A stretch of 64,000 nt of DNA from positions 236,943 to 300,942 of the forward strand of contig NZ_ATUR01000005.1 of NCBI RefSeq assembly GCF_000420305.1. Direction: 5' to 3'. The notes under the pieces were generated by a model, which saw nothing but the letters and a program-made list of their open reading frames with translations, was not told the DNA's origin and did not search any database. This DNA is from Novosphingopyxis baekryungensis DSM 16222. GTDB taxonomy: Bacteria > Pseudomonadota > Alphaproteobacteria > Sphingomonadales > Sphingomonadaceae. Position numbers and translations under genes: made by a program. The stretch's first letter is position 1, and the number at the start of each line of letters is the position of its first letter. Below are positions 37,027 to 46,900 of the stretch, in pieces.

Positions 37027-38186
37027 GTGATCAACCCTGCCGTCGAAACCATAGGTGGGCGGTTCCTCACGGCCTGAATATGGTCGAGCAGAGCCTTCCT
37101 TCGCTCCTTTACCGACCCGGACGCTTTCCAGTGATGTCCGGCGAAGGTCTGGATGTCGAACGGCGTATTGAAACCTTCCCTCGCTGTAACGATCGTAGGA
37201 AGATTGCGCCCCATCGAATAGCCGAGTTCCAGGAAGCAATTGGGCCGGCTGCCGGTGAGGTCCGCGATCGTTAGTGCGGACCGGTGGAGCTTCTCGAAGA
37301 TCTCCTGGTCAATGCGCGCATGCTCATAGGCCTGCTGCCCATCGATCACCGTGAGCCGAAATCCCAGTTCGTCTTCAACCACGGGCTGAACCACTGTTTC
37401 GAAGAAGCTGTCTACGTCGCCGAAATCATCGTGATCAGGATTGAGCAGCCTGACCGCGAAGGCCCGTGGCCTCTCGAGCGATTCCAGCAGATCGACGAGG
37501 GTCGCGACCCGCCTATCGGTCGGAGCGCGGGCAGGAAAGCGAATCCTGTTCATCCAGTCATGCGCGCTGCCGCCCTCTGCGACCTGGAAGAAGTCCGAGC
37601 TCCTGATGCTCGACAGGGCGATATCATGGAGCCTCCGGCTCCCTTCATCTGCCTTTACGAGGGGAAGGTTGAGCGGGATCACCGGTCTTCCGTTGTCATG
37701 GTAGAGTTCAGCTAAATAGAGGACACCCTCTCCACCGCCGAGAGTGATCAGAATGTCGCCATGCCGGGCCTGCGCTTCCATGCGCTTGGCGGCCATGTTC
37801 CATTTGGCGGCGCTCTCGATGAGGACTCTGGGGCCGTCGCGCAGTTCATCCCACAGTTCGAGCCTCTCTTCCGGGATCTGCTCTTCGGTCTTGTTGTGCA
37901 GCACACCGACAGCGAGCGGTGTCGGCACGTTTGCAGGTCGACTGGCCATCCCATCCAGGATTGCCTGCCAAATGATCCAGTCGAAGCAGAGCGGAAGCCC
38001 GTCATCTCGCTTGGGTTCAGCGTCAACGGGGACGACGAAATTCGCACCTTTCCGCATGAGCGAGAGTACCAGGCCGCGCACCAGATCCTGTGCCGCGGCG
38101 ACGTTGTCCGGCGCAGCGATCGCGGGGTCTCCGGAGATGCTGCCAGCGATATGAATACGGCGCCCGAAAAGAGGAGAGCGTGGCAT
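37023..38186 (-). CDS. Predicted CBASS effector: SLOG domain fused to a deoxyribosyltransferase/TIR-like domain
   Basis: The 387-residue protein starts with a SLOG-type Rossmann fold (RRIHIAGSISGDP at 9-21; GDILITLGGGEG at 143-154). It ends with a nucleoside 2-deoxyribosyltransferase/TIR-like fold (SALTIADLTGSRPNCFLELGYS, 303-324, candidate catalytic Glu320). SLOG domains sense nucleotides in ThsA and other immune proteins, and TIR/DRT folds cleave glycosidic bonds. The likely reading is that a cyclic nucleotide binds SLOG and switches on a nucleotide- or NAD-degrading activity. It occupies the place of NucC in type III CBASS and overlaps the TRIP13 gene by one base. The domain calls are by motif. 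Confidence 0.7.
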   Translation of the reverse strand: MPRSPLFGRRIHIAGSISGDPAIAAPDNVAAAQDLVRGLVLSLMRKGANFVVPVDAEPKRDDGLPLCFDWIIWQAILDGMASRPANVPTPLAVGVLHNKTEEQIPEERLELWDELRDGPRVLIESAAKWNMAAKRMEAQARHGDILITLGGGEGVLYLAELYHDNGRPVIPLNLPLVKADEGSRRLHDIALSSIRSSDFFQVAEGGSAHDWMNRIRFPARAPTDRRVATLVDLLESLERPRAFAVRLLNPDHDDFGDVDSFFETVVQPVVEDELGFRLTVIDGQQAYEHARIDQEIFEKLHRSALTIADLTGSRPNCFLELGYSMGRNLPTIVTAREGFNTPFDIQTFAGHHWKASGSVKERRKALLDHIQAVRNRPPMVSTAGLIT

Positions 38187-39082
38187 TAGCAGTCCTCCAT
38201 CACTCGCGATGCGCTCGTTTCCAGCGCGGCGGCCTTGAGTCCCTCGAACGTAAGGGCCGAATTCGGAAAGGCCTTGGCGACGGCCTTGGGATAGAACCTC
38301 GTCCGGAAGTCGGAGAAGGTCCAGCCGGGGCGATCATCGGTCGGGCCGCTCAGACTGACGAGTTCCTCGATCTCGGAAGCCCCGAGATTAAGACCTGCGA
38401 GATCCATCTCCAGCAGTTCGCGGCGTGCCTCTTCGGATGGTCGCTCGAACTTTTCGACGATCGCGGCGCGCCGAAGCAGTGCGGGATCGAGAGCCGAAAG
38501 GCGATTGGTGCAGAGGATGACCGCCACACGGCCCTGCAGCCGCCTCATGTCGTCGATACCCTGGATCAGCGTGTTAACCGCGACCTTGTCCTCGTGATGG
38601 CTTTGGTCCTGCGAGCGCGAAGCAGCGATACTGTCCCCTTCGTCGATGATCAGCACTGCTCGGCGGTTCCTTCCGACAGCCTTGGTAACACGCTCGAAGG
38701 CCTCCGCCAGCAAACTGCCCATCTCCCCTACAAGACCACTTCCGCGCACCCGATTCGAAAGCCGGAAGATGAGAGCGTCCTCGGTGCGGGATTCCTTGAG
38801 AAGACGATTGGCGATGCATTCCGCGATTGCGGTCTTGCCGGTCCCGACGTCGCCATGGAAGACGACCAACGGATACTGGTCTGCCACGAGCTTGGCGATG
38901 GGGAGGACGCCGCCGTGCTTTCCTCGGCTCCAACTGTCGACCTCGCCCTTGTTGAGAAGGAGATTCAGCTGGTCGCTGACCCTCTCGTAGCGCAAGTTAA
39001 AGCCGAGCAGAGTTGTTTCCCGTTCGGTAAGGCCGGGATCGGGAGCGAGGGTCTCGGCATCGAAGATCGTCGTCTTGGTCAC
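38186..39082 (-). CDS. cap6: TRIP13/Pch2-like AAA+ ATPase of CBASS (Cap6)
   Basis: The 298-residue protein has Walker A GDVGTGKTA (77-85), Walker B AVLIIDEGDS (142-151) and an arginine-containing sensor LRRAAIVEKFERP, all in one AAA+ domain. In type III CBASS it unfolds the HORMA protein and keeps the cyclase off without infection. The GTG at 39082 overlaps the HORMA stop by one base (TAGTG); TTG 39091 is the alternative. The one-base overlap fits the other junctions of this operon. Confidence 0.88.
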   Translation of the reverse strand: MTKTTIFDAETLAPDPGLTERETTLLGFNLRYERVSDQLNLLLNKGEVDSWSRGKHGGVLPIAKLVADQYPLVVFHGDVGTGKTAIAECIANRLLKESRTEDALIFRLSNRVRGSGLVGEMGSLLAEAFERVTKAVGRNRRAVLIIDEGDSIAASRSQDQSHHEDKVAVNTLIQGIDDMRRLQGRVAVILCTNRLSALDPALLRRAAIVEKFERPSEEARRELLEMDLAGLNLGASEIEELVSLSGPTDDRPGWTFSDFRTRFYPKAVAKAFPNSALTFEGLKAAALETSASRVMEDC

Positions 39083-39570
39083 TAGGTCCAATCCTTGCGC
39101 TGGAATCCGTAGGCATTGCTGCTGTAGTCGCGTCCACCCGAGCTGTTGAGCGTGGAGTGGCTGGTGTCGGCGCTGGTCGGGCTCCAGCTGTTATGCAGCC
39201 GGCTACGCATCGCTTCGCGGGCATCATCGTCGTACTCGGCCGTATAGAAGAGCACGATCCTGAGGTAAGGAGAGGGGAGCCGTGGCCACAGGACACCCCC
39301 GGGGCGACTGGAGGTCAGAGAACCCGCATCGGTATCGACTGTATAGCACAGCGCCCGCTGCTCAACGCCGTAGGAGAGGAGGGTCAGATCGACCTTATGA
39401 AGGTAGCCATTCTGGGCGAGTTCCTCGACGTCGTGCGCGTAGGCGGCAGCTTCGTCCTGCGTGATCGCACCGGTGCTGTCGGCGATCATAAACAGGTCGG
39501 TCTTGAAGCGGCGCACAACGCTCGCGACGTCCACCTTGGTATAGGTGGCGGTCTTGGTGATGGTGTTCAT
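39082..39570 (-). CDS. cap7: Bacterial HORMA-domain protein of CBASS (Cap7)
   Basis: The 162-residue protein has the size and pattern of a bacterial HORMA protein: an N-terminal helix (DVASVVRRFKTDLFMIADSTG) and a beta core (YLHKVDLTLLSYG, PYLRIVLFYTAEY). A Ser-rich C-terminal safety-belt segment ends GRDYSSNAYGFQRKD. HORMA binds foreign peptides and then activates the CD-NTase. The identification rests strongly on its place between a TRIP13-like ATPase and a CD-NTase. The ATG at 39570 overlaps the cyclase stop by one base. Confidence 0.82.
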   Translation of the reverse strand: MNTITKTATYTKVDVASVVRRFKTDLFMIADSTGAITQDEAAAYAHDVEELAQNGYLHKVDLTLLSYGVEQRALCYTVDTDAGSLTSSRPGGVLWPRLPSPYLRIVLFYTAEYDDDAREAMRSRLHNSWSPTSADTSHSTLNSSGGRDYSSNAYGFQRKDWT

Positions 39571-40517
39571 CACGCATCCTCCGTGTTGAACTTGGGACCG
39601 AAGATCTCCTTCCAGACTTCATCATCATCTTCGGTCGAGGCGAAGTAGGCCGCTTCCCAGGCCTCCTGCGCAGCCGCGACGATCTCGAGCCGCTCGTCCT
39701 CGGTGACGCGGCTTGCGACGTTGTTGGAGCTGCAGACCGGGTCCAGGATCACCACGGGATCATCGAACTGCGGCCTGAAGAACGCGCTGTTCTCGGGAAA
39801 GGAAATGGTCTCCTTCAAGCCGCTCTGTGCAATGTAGAGCAGGAAATCGCGGAACTTCTGTTCGATGCCTCCCTCCGGCCCGTCGCGATCAAGCAGGTAT
39901 GCAAAGATCAGCTCGATCATGAAGGACTTGAGCTTGATCTCGGCTCGATTGCGCCACCGCTTGCCCATCCGTACCAGAGTGCGGAAATCTTTGTCGGCGT
40001 TCTTACGGTCGCGGGCAAACTTGATCTGGCATGGAGCGCAGGTCTCCATCTTCGAACCATCGGAAAGGTCGAACTGCCAGCCATAGCCGTCACGGGTATC
40101 GTCCTCTATGACGGGCACGATATCGACGGCCAGACCACTCCCGACGAACTGGACGGTCGCCGCCTTGCGCTGGATCTTGAAGTCCTCGACCGACTTGTTT
40201 GGATACTGGTCGACCAGAAGATCGTGAATCTGCGAGCTGAGGCTCTCAAGGCTCTCGGCATCTGCATCCTTGCCCTCGATGTAGAATACCACATCGACAT
40301 CAACCGGGTCTTCGCTCGTACGGCGGAGAATGGTGAACTTGGCGAAGGACCCAGCCTTCACCACCTTCGTAATCTTGATCTCGGTCTTGTTGCGCACGTT
40401 CTTACACAGGTTGTCGATCAGTCGGTCGACCTGTTCGTGGTATTCCTTTCGCGTGTCAGCCGGCAGACGCAGCACGTTGCTGTCATATCGCCGCAGCTGG
40501 GCATCATTAAGAGCCAT
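39570..40517 (-). CDS. cdnC: CD-NTase, probable CdnC-type CBASS cyclase
   Basis: The 315-residue protein shows the nucleotidyltransferase signature AGSFAKFT (55-62; Gly56-Ser57) followed by VDVDVVF with Asp73 and Asp75, and a third acidic strand LAVDIVPVI near 134. An OAS-type helical domain follows. Members paired with HORMA and TRIP13 are clade C and make cyclic tri-AMP or related signals. GGAAGGA lies 6-7 bases upstream of ATG 40517; the frame to 40550 is longer but lacks support. It is the first gene of the operon, divergent from capW. Confidence 0.9.
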   Translation of the reverse strand: MALNDAQLRRYDSNVLRLPADTRKEYHEQVDRLIDNLCKNVRNKTEIKITKVVKAGSFAKFTILRRTSEDPVDVDVVFYIEGKDADAESLESLSSQIHDLLVDQYPNKSVEDFKIQRKAATVQFVGSGLAVDIVPVIEDDTRDGYGWQFDLSDGSKMETCAPCQIKFARDRKNADKDFRTLVRMGKRWRNRAEIKLKSFMIELIFAYLLDRDGPEGGIEQKFRDFLLYIAQSGLKETISFPENSAFFRPQFDDPVVILDPVCSSNNVASRVTEDERLEIVAAAQEAWEAAYFASTEDDDEVWKEIFGPKFNTEDA

Positions 40518-40583
40518 CACCCATTCCTTCCCTGAACCGAGCCACCCCAATGCCCGGTCTGTTTGACATGATTCGGTTATGGG

Positions 40584-40606
40584 GATAGTAACTATACGAG
40601 CATACT
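40584..40606. promoter_or_regulatory. Candidate CapW operator between cdnC and capW
   Basis: The A+T-rich divergent region holds the palindrome ATAGT-A-ACTAT (40584-40594). It also holds direct copies GTTACTAT/GTTAGTAT on the minus strand. It sits between the two start codons, where CapW-type repressors bind. It does not resemble the BrxR site, despite the related regulators. Confidence 0.45.
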
Positions 40607-40647
40607 AACTTTGTCCATATACTTTCTATTCCCATGTGAGGATCGTC

Positions 40648-41532
40648 ATGCAGAAGGAAGAACGCAGTCTCCGTTGGGGCGAGGAGAGGCGACTGGAATT
40701 CATCGAGTTTCGGCTAGGCTGGGAAGGAGGTGTGAGGCGCGGCGACATCCGATCTCTCTTCGGTGTGTCGGAGCCACAGGCTTCGAAGGATCTGACAGAA
40801 TACCAGAAGCGCGCGCCAAATAACGCGATCTACGATGCGAGCGCGAAGCGGTATGTGGCTTCGCCGTCCTTCGAGCCGGTCTTCATGCAGGATGGGCCTG
40901 ACGAATATCTACTGCGCCTACGGTCCTTGGCCGAAGGACTTACTGCTCCAGGTGAATCTTGGATCGGAAGTCACCCGGAAGTTGATATCGTGCTCACGCC
41001 AGCACGACAGGTCGACGAAGGCTGCCTGAAGGCCGTTCTCGATACACATCGTGTAGGTGGCTCTTTGGAGGTGTTGTACCAGTCGATGAGCGCGGAGCGC
41101 CCAAAGCCGATATGGCGCCGGATCACTCCGCACGCCTTCGGTTATGACGGCTTCCGATGGCACGTCCGAGCCTATTGTCACCTAACCGACAAGTTCAAGG
41201 ACTTCCTGCTCCCCCGCATTCTCAAGGCTCGGGATCCGGGGAAAGGCGGAGTTACCGGAGAGTACGATCACCTCTGGCAGGAGAGGTTCGAGGTTGAAAT
41301 CGCTCCCCATCCTAATCTCGCTGCTGCGCAGCGTGCGATCGTCGAAAGGGACTATGGCATGGTCGATGGCATTGCGCGGCTCCCGGTCCGGTTTGCGATG
41401 CTCTTCTATGTACTCAAGCGGCTCGGTCTTCTGGACTCTCCAGAAGAGAAGCCCGCTCGTAGTCAGCATATAATTGTTGCCAATCGGGAGGCGACCGAAG
41501 CAGCTCTCGGCAGAGCGGACTTTTCGCTCTAA
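40648..41532 (+). CDS. capW: WYL-domain transcriptional regulator of CBASS (CapW-like)
   Basis: The 294-residue protein has the winged HTH (RLEFIEFRLGWEGGVRRGDI, GVSEPQASKDLTEY), the WYL domain (LEVLYQSMS, RITPHAFGYDGFRWHVRAYC, DKFKDFLLPRI) and a C-terminal WCX-like region ending FYVLKRLGLLD. CapW proteins repress CBASS operons and release during infection. GAGG lies 6 bases upstream of ATG 40648, so that start is chosen over GTG 40636. It reads away from cdnC. Long shared blocks show that it and BrxR of this ICE descend from one regulator family. Confidence 0.88.
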   Translation: MQKEERSLRWGEERRLEFIEFRLGWEGGVRRGDIRSLFGVSEPQASKDLTEYQKRAPNNAIYDASAKRYVASPSFEPVFMQDGPDEYLLRLRSLAEGLTAPGESWIGSHPEVDIVLTPARQVDEGCLKAVLDTHRVGGSLEVLYQSMSAERPKPIWRRITPHAFGYDGFRWHVRAYCHLTDKFKDFLLPRILKARDPGKGGVTGEYDHLWQERFEVEIAPHPNLAAAQRAIVERDYGMVDGIARLPVRFAMLFYVLKRLGLLDSPEEKPARSQHIIVANREATEAALGRADFSL

Positions 41533-41846
41533 GCAAGTCGGCGCTTTTGCCGAGCTACCAGCCTACTCTTCTTTGCTTCAAGCCTTGGTCGGCTGGGCAG
41601 CTTTGGATCTGCCTTTCGTTGCAGCTGCTCGGGCATCTTCGGCGTTAGAAGGCGAATCCACCCAGCGGGCTGTGGAGAATTATGCGGCTGTATGAAGAGC
41701 AACGACGTCTCGCGCCTGACCGCTCCCTTTGGAGCGATCAGCCATCCACCGTCAGCCTAAGTCGATTACCAGCATTGCAAGGTCTGCTCTTGCCTTTTTA
41801 TCCATACGCGGACTGATCGTTTTCTGCCGAGTATCTGGCATGGAAA
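41533..41846. other. Non-coding stretch between capW and the parB terminator
   Basis: Nothing convincing is encoded here. It is the right edge of the CBASS block. Confidence 0.5.
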
Positions 41847-41878
41847 GGGCGGCCCGTCCCGATTGGGACGGACCGCCC
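41847..41878 (-). terminator. Strong rho-independent terminator after parB
   Basis: A 14-base stem (41847-41860 with 41865-41878, one mismatch, loop GATT) is followed on the minus strand by TTTCC. It closes the parB transcription unit. Confidence 0.85.
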
Positions 41879-41907
41879 GCCGAGTGACCTGGACCTGTCA
41901 GGAGGGG

Positions 41908-43881
41908 TCAGGCAGCCTGCTCGGCAATTTCGTCAGTTGCTTCGGCGTTGACCGCCTCGTTGCCTCCGTGGTCCGCCAGTTCGGCTCCTTCAGAACCGGC
42001 GAAACGCATGATCCGCGGAACCCAAGCCTGCGCCCGTTCCTTGACCTCGGGCTCGCCAATGAAGTTGCCGGAGAAGATGCGCTCGGCTGCACTCGCAAGC
42101 TCGGCCTTCTTCGAGGCGGCATAGCGACTGACCAGTTCGGGACCGCCGGCGGCATCGAGCGCTTCGAGCGTGCGGGCCTTGGCCACCCGGTCAAAGTAAT
42201 TTGCCGCCGTGGGACGCCACCAATGCGCGGTCTCAATGTCGAGCAGTGAGCCGAGTGCTTCGTGCAGCGGCACCGAGCGCGCGCCTTCGCAGGCAAGGCT
42301 CGCGATAAGCGTGCGCGAGACGACATGGCCGAGCCAGGCCGAACGCGCCTCGTCGGACAGCGCCCGAAACCTGGCAAACCGCTCCACGTCGCTTTCGCCA
42401 GCAAGCCAGCTTTCGTCGAGCGACCCGGCGAACTCGGCCAGGGCAGCGCTCGCCGGTGCGTCCTTGGCTTCGAACCCGGTGACCGGCCCGGAAGCCACCG
42501 AGCCGACCAGCGTCGACGCCTTCTTGGCGCGCCAGTCGTGCCCATCGGCATCGGCAAGGGTGAAGACCATGAAGTCGAGCGCCAGTGCCGGATCGTTGGC
42601 CAGATGGATGGCCAGGATATCGCGGCGTTGCATCGCGAGCTCGTCAAGCAGGCGCTGCGACAAAGAGCTTTCCTTGGGCTTCGCCGGACCGTTCTCTTCA
42701 ATGGCCTCGACCACACCTTCGTCAGCGATGACCTCGGTCTCGGTGTAGAACTGTGGGACCAAGGTCGGCTCGCCATTGCGCGAGAGGACGAGGAAGGCGC
42801 CGGCCTCCGGTTTCAGTTCGTCAGCGAGTACCGGCGGCCGGTCATTGAGCGCGCGCATGGCGCGGTCGATCACCACCAGTTCCTTCTCGGCCTTTGCGAC
42901 CTCATCCTCCTCGCTGTCTTCATCTTCAAGCACGGCAGCTACGCGGTCGTAGTCAGCCTCGAGTTCGCCGAGCTCCTGCGCTTCCTGCTCGGTCATTGGC
43001 GCAGGCTCGCAGGGCAAGCGACCGAGACCTTCAACAAGGTCGGGGCTGACGTAATTGCCAAGGGTCAGCCGAACCCAGGCAAGGCCATATTCGAGGGCGG
43101 TCTTTTCTGCGGCTTCGTCCATGGCCTTGTGCGCGAGGTCCTCGAGCAGCGCGACATCGATCCAGCTCTCGCTGGCATCATCGTCGAACAGTTCGCGCTC
43201 GATCCTGCCGCCTGCGGCGAGGTAGGCATCGCGTCCGATGAGCACGGCACGCGGATCGGAACCACGCACCGTGGCGTCGAGCACCATGCGGCGGATCGTG
43301 TCGGGCGTGATCTGGTACCAGGCGTCCTGCAGTTCGGCATAGACATGCGCCTGGCGCTCCACGTCGGAAATCGCGCCGTAGGCCTTGGCCATGTCGAGCG
43401 TGATCGTGCCTTCGGCGAGCGCTTCGAAGACGCAGGGTGCTAGACTTGCCAAACGCAGGCGCCCTTCGACGAACCGGACAGTGAGGCCGAAGCGGCGCGC
43501 CACGTCTTCGGTGGTAGCGCCTGCCTCGATGATCGCCGCGAAAGCCTGCGCCTCGTCGGCCGGATTCATCGCGAGGCGCTGGAAGTTCTCGGCAAGACTG
43601 GCCTCGCGCACTTCGCTTTCTTCGCCTTCGATGACGAGGCAGGTGACCTCGTGGTTGTCGGGCAATGTGCCCTCTTCAGCCAGCGCCTGCAGCGCGGCGA
43701 GACGGCGACCGCCGGCCTCGACCTCGAACTTGCCGCGCTTTCCTTTGCGCACGACGAGGTTCTGCAGCAGGCCGCGCGCAGCAATGTCTGACCGCAGCTG
43801 GAGGTCGGCCAGCACGTCGCTCGACTTGCGAACGTTGCGCGGGCTCGGGACGAGCTTCTTCAAGGGAATCGACTGGATCAT
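41908..43881 (-). CDS. parB: ParB/Spo0J-like partition family protein
   Basis: The 657-residue protein starts with a ParB N-terminal CTPase domain (IQSIPLKKLVPSPRNVRKS, FEVEAGGRRLAALQALAEEG). An HTH follows (GATTEDVARRFGLTVRFVEGRL). The rest is long, acidic and unlike chromosomal ParB, as in the large plasmid/ICE ParB-like proteins. No parA lies nearby, so it may act in element stability or regulation rather than classical partition. The ATG at 43881 has ATCAGGAG upstream. Confidence 0.85.
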   Translation of the reverse strand: MIQSIPLKKLVPSPRNVRKSSDVLADLQLRSDIAARGLLQNLVVRKGKRGKFEVEAGGRRLAALQALAEEGTLPDNHEVTCLVIEGEESEVREASLAENFQRLAMNPADEAQAFAAIIEAGATTEDVARRFGLTVRFVEGRLRLASLAPCVFEALAEGTITLDMAKAYGAISDVERQAHVYAELQDAWYQITPDTIRRMVLDATVRGSDPRAVLIGRDAYLAAGGRIERELFDDDASESWIDVALLEDLAHKAMDEAAEKTALEYGLAWVRLTLGNYVSPDLVEGLGRLPCEPAPMTEQEAQELGELEADYDRVAAVLEDEDSEEDEVAKAEKELVVIDRAMRALNDRPPVLADELKPEAGAFLVLSRNGEPTLVPQFYTETEVIADEGVVEAIEENGPAKPKESSLSQRLLDELAMQRRDILAIHLANDPALALDFMVFTLADADGHDWRAKKASTLVGSVASGPVTGFEAKDAPASAALAEFAGSLDESWLAGESDVERFARFRALSDEARSAWLGHVVSRTLIASLACEGARSVPLHEALGSLLDIETAHWWRPTAANYFDRVAKARTLEALDAAGGPELVSRYAASKKAELASAAERIFSGNFIGEPEVKERAQAWVPRIMRFAGSEGAELADHGGNEAVNAEATDEIAEQAA

Positions 43882-43985
43882 GGGTGTTCTCCTGATGGAA
43901 TGAAGGCGCAGGTGAGGATCACGAGGCGCACAAGCCCAAAGGGCTCCCTCCACTCTCATTCTGAGATTGGGGTCTGCCCGAGGGA

Positions 43986-46900
43986 TCAGGCGGCAAGCGC
44001 GGGGAGGACCGACGAGGCTTTCGACACCGGGACGAACAGCCGCGTGCGGTAGCGGATGATCTCGGTGAAGCAGCCCTTGTTCTTGTACCAGTCGAGGCGA
44101 TCCGGCGAGAAACCGGTCAGTTCAAGGCGCTGTTCGCCGCCGACCAGCGATCGCTTGATGGTCAAGGCATCGTGGCTTGCGAGGACCAGCGGCTTTCCGC
44201 TTGAGAGGACCAGGTCGCCGATCTGCTCAGCCGATGGTGCAGTAACTCCGGAGAGGCAAAAGGTATCGGCGATCGCGGCGAGATCGATATCGAGCACTTC
44301 GCGTCCGATGATCGACTGGCCGTCCTCGGCAACGAGCCGGGTGACGCGGACATGATCACCGGGCAGGCGCTTCCAGACCGGAAGCAGCAGCCCGGTGGCG
44401 AGATGGACGCGCTCGGTCACCGGTGAAACAGCAGCCTCCTCTTCCTCGGCCCGCCAGGCGCCGGTGAACGCGCTGACGCCAATTTCTTCCCAATGGCTTT
44501 CACCGAGTGCCTCAAGCGTCCAGTTCGCGGACTTGAGCGGGCGCAGCAGGCGTCGTCGTTCGATCACAGCCCCGTCGTCGGCAATGAGCCGCCGGGCCGG
44601 AACCGACAGCGCGACCTTGCCCGAGCGCGCATTGTGCATCGGGATCGCGTGCGGGCTGCCGATCTCGTGCATCCGCACCAGGCGCTGCAATCGCAGAGGC
44701 CGAAGGTGCCTGGTCACTTCGAGCGAGACGAGGCGGGTCTCCGCTCCGGTCACGGGGTCGGTGCGCAGGAGTTCATCGGCGAGAACCCTGAAGCGATCGA
44801 CCCTGACGGTTTCCAGTCCCCGGTCAAGCGTTCCGGCTTCGCGCGCGGCTTCGATCCGCGCTTCGACGAGACCAAGGTATTCATCGAAGATCGCATTCTG
44901 GAGCGCGATCGGCAGCGCGAGAATGCGGTTGAGCCAGCGCTGGATCGTGGGGAGATTGTCGGTCAATCCGCCGTCGGGGTTTTCGAGCCGGAGGCCTGTG
45001 CGCTCGACGAAGGTACCGAATGTGGTGGCCTCGAGATTGCCGTCATAGAGCAGCTGGAACCAGCGGCTGAGCGCATCGCGTGCGTAGTCGCCTTCGAGAT
45101 TATCTGCCGGGTCGAACAGGTTCTGCCCGCCGGTCTGGCGCTGGCCGCGCGTCAGCGCGCCCAATGCGTCGAGCCTTCTCGCGATGGTCGATATGAAGCG
45201 GCGTTCTCCCTTCACGTCGGTGGTTACCGGGCGGAACAGCGGGGCCGAGGCTTGGTTGGTGCGGTTCGTACGACCGAGACCCTGGATGGCGTTGTCGGCG
45301 CGCCAGCCCGGCTCGAGCAGGAAATGGACCCGGCGCTGCTGGTTCTTCGCATGAAGGTCGGCATGGTAGGAACGCCCCGTGCCGCCTGCGTCGGAAAAGA
45401 CCAGGATGCGCTTGGTTCCTTCCAAAAAGCTTTGCGCTTCGGCGATATTGGCACTGGGGCTTCGCCGTTCGAGGCGTTGTTGACCGTCGCGCCCCAGGAC
45501 CAGCCTGCGGGTTCGGCCTGTGACCTCGGCCACGGCTTCGGTTCCGAAGTGCTCGATGATCGCATCGAGCGCTGTTGCGATGGGCGGTAACGCGCAGAGC
45601 TGTTCGATCAGCGCATCGCGCGCGGCCTCCGCGCGAGGACACAAAACGGGATTGCCGTCCTCGTCGCTCATCGCCTCGGAGCGAAGATTGCCATCCTCGT
45701 CGGCGAAGACCTGCATCAATCGCACCGGGAAGCTCTTGGCGAGGTAGTCGATGACGTATTCACGCGGGGACAGATCGATATCGAGCGCTTCGCGTTCTTC
45801 GTCGGAGAGGTCGGCGAGACGCCGGTCGAGCATAGCCTCGGCGGTCGAGACCAGCTGCACGACAACCGAATGGTTTTCACTAAGCGCCGCTTCCATCGCG
45901 GGGATCAGGCTCGGCAGTTTCATCGAAAGCAGGAGCTGGGCAAAGAAGCGCTGCTTGGTGCCTTCGAAGATCGACAGCGCTGCCGCTTTGGCGTTGCGAT
46001 TGAGCGTATCGCCGCTGTCCTCGTCGACCACGCGGGTTGCTTCGAGCGCAGCCTCGAGGTTGCGGTGAATGATTGCCCAGGCCTCGGCATAGGCATCATA
46101 GATTTTGACCTGCGCTTTGGTCAGCTTGTGTTCGAGGATCTCGTACTCGACCCCGGCGAAGGACAGCGCACGGGCGAGATAGAGACCCTGGGCCTTGAGG
46201 TCCCGGGCAACGAGCTCCATCGCCGCGACGCCCCCGGCGCGGATCTCGGTCATGAACGCCTCGTGGGTCGGAAAGGCGGTCTCGGGTCCCCACAGGCCAA
46301 GCCGTGAGGTGTAACCGAGGTTGGCAATATCCGAAGCGCCGGTGGCCGAAGCATAGAGCACGCGGGCGCGCGAGAGATGGTTCTGCAGCCTGAGGCCCGC
46401 CATGCCTTGTTCGGAGCCCTTGACCTTGCCCCGGGTTGAAGAGCCCCCAAGCGCATTAGCCATGGCGTGGGCTTCGTCGAAAGCGATCACGCCGTCGAAA
46501 TCCTCGCCCGCCCAGGCAAGGATCTGGTCGAGCCGCGTATCCTCGGCGCGCCCCGAGCGCAGCGTCGGGTAGGTGACGAAGAGGATGCCTTCGAACATCG
46601 TTACAAGTTGGCCGAGTTTCCAGCGTGAGAGTGGCTGGATGTCGAGCGGCAACCCACCGAGCGCTTCCCAGTCGCGGCGTGCATCTTCGAGCAGCGCCTC
46701 GTTCTTGGTGATCCAAACATGACGTCGCTCGCCTGAGAGCCAGCGATCCATAATGACTGCTGCGATCTGCCGTCCCTTGCCCGCTCCGGTTCCGTCGCCG
46801 AGGAAGAAGCCTTGGCGGTAGGAGTGTCCGTCCTCGGAGAGTTCCAGCGAGGTGCCTTCCTGGCTCACCTTGAATTGACCCGGAAGATCGCGCGCAAATG

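Noticed and set aside
42262..43443. Plus-strand open frame of 393 codons opposite parB
   Set aside because: It is explained by the third-position GC of parB and has no ribosome site or domain.
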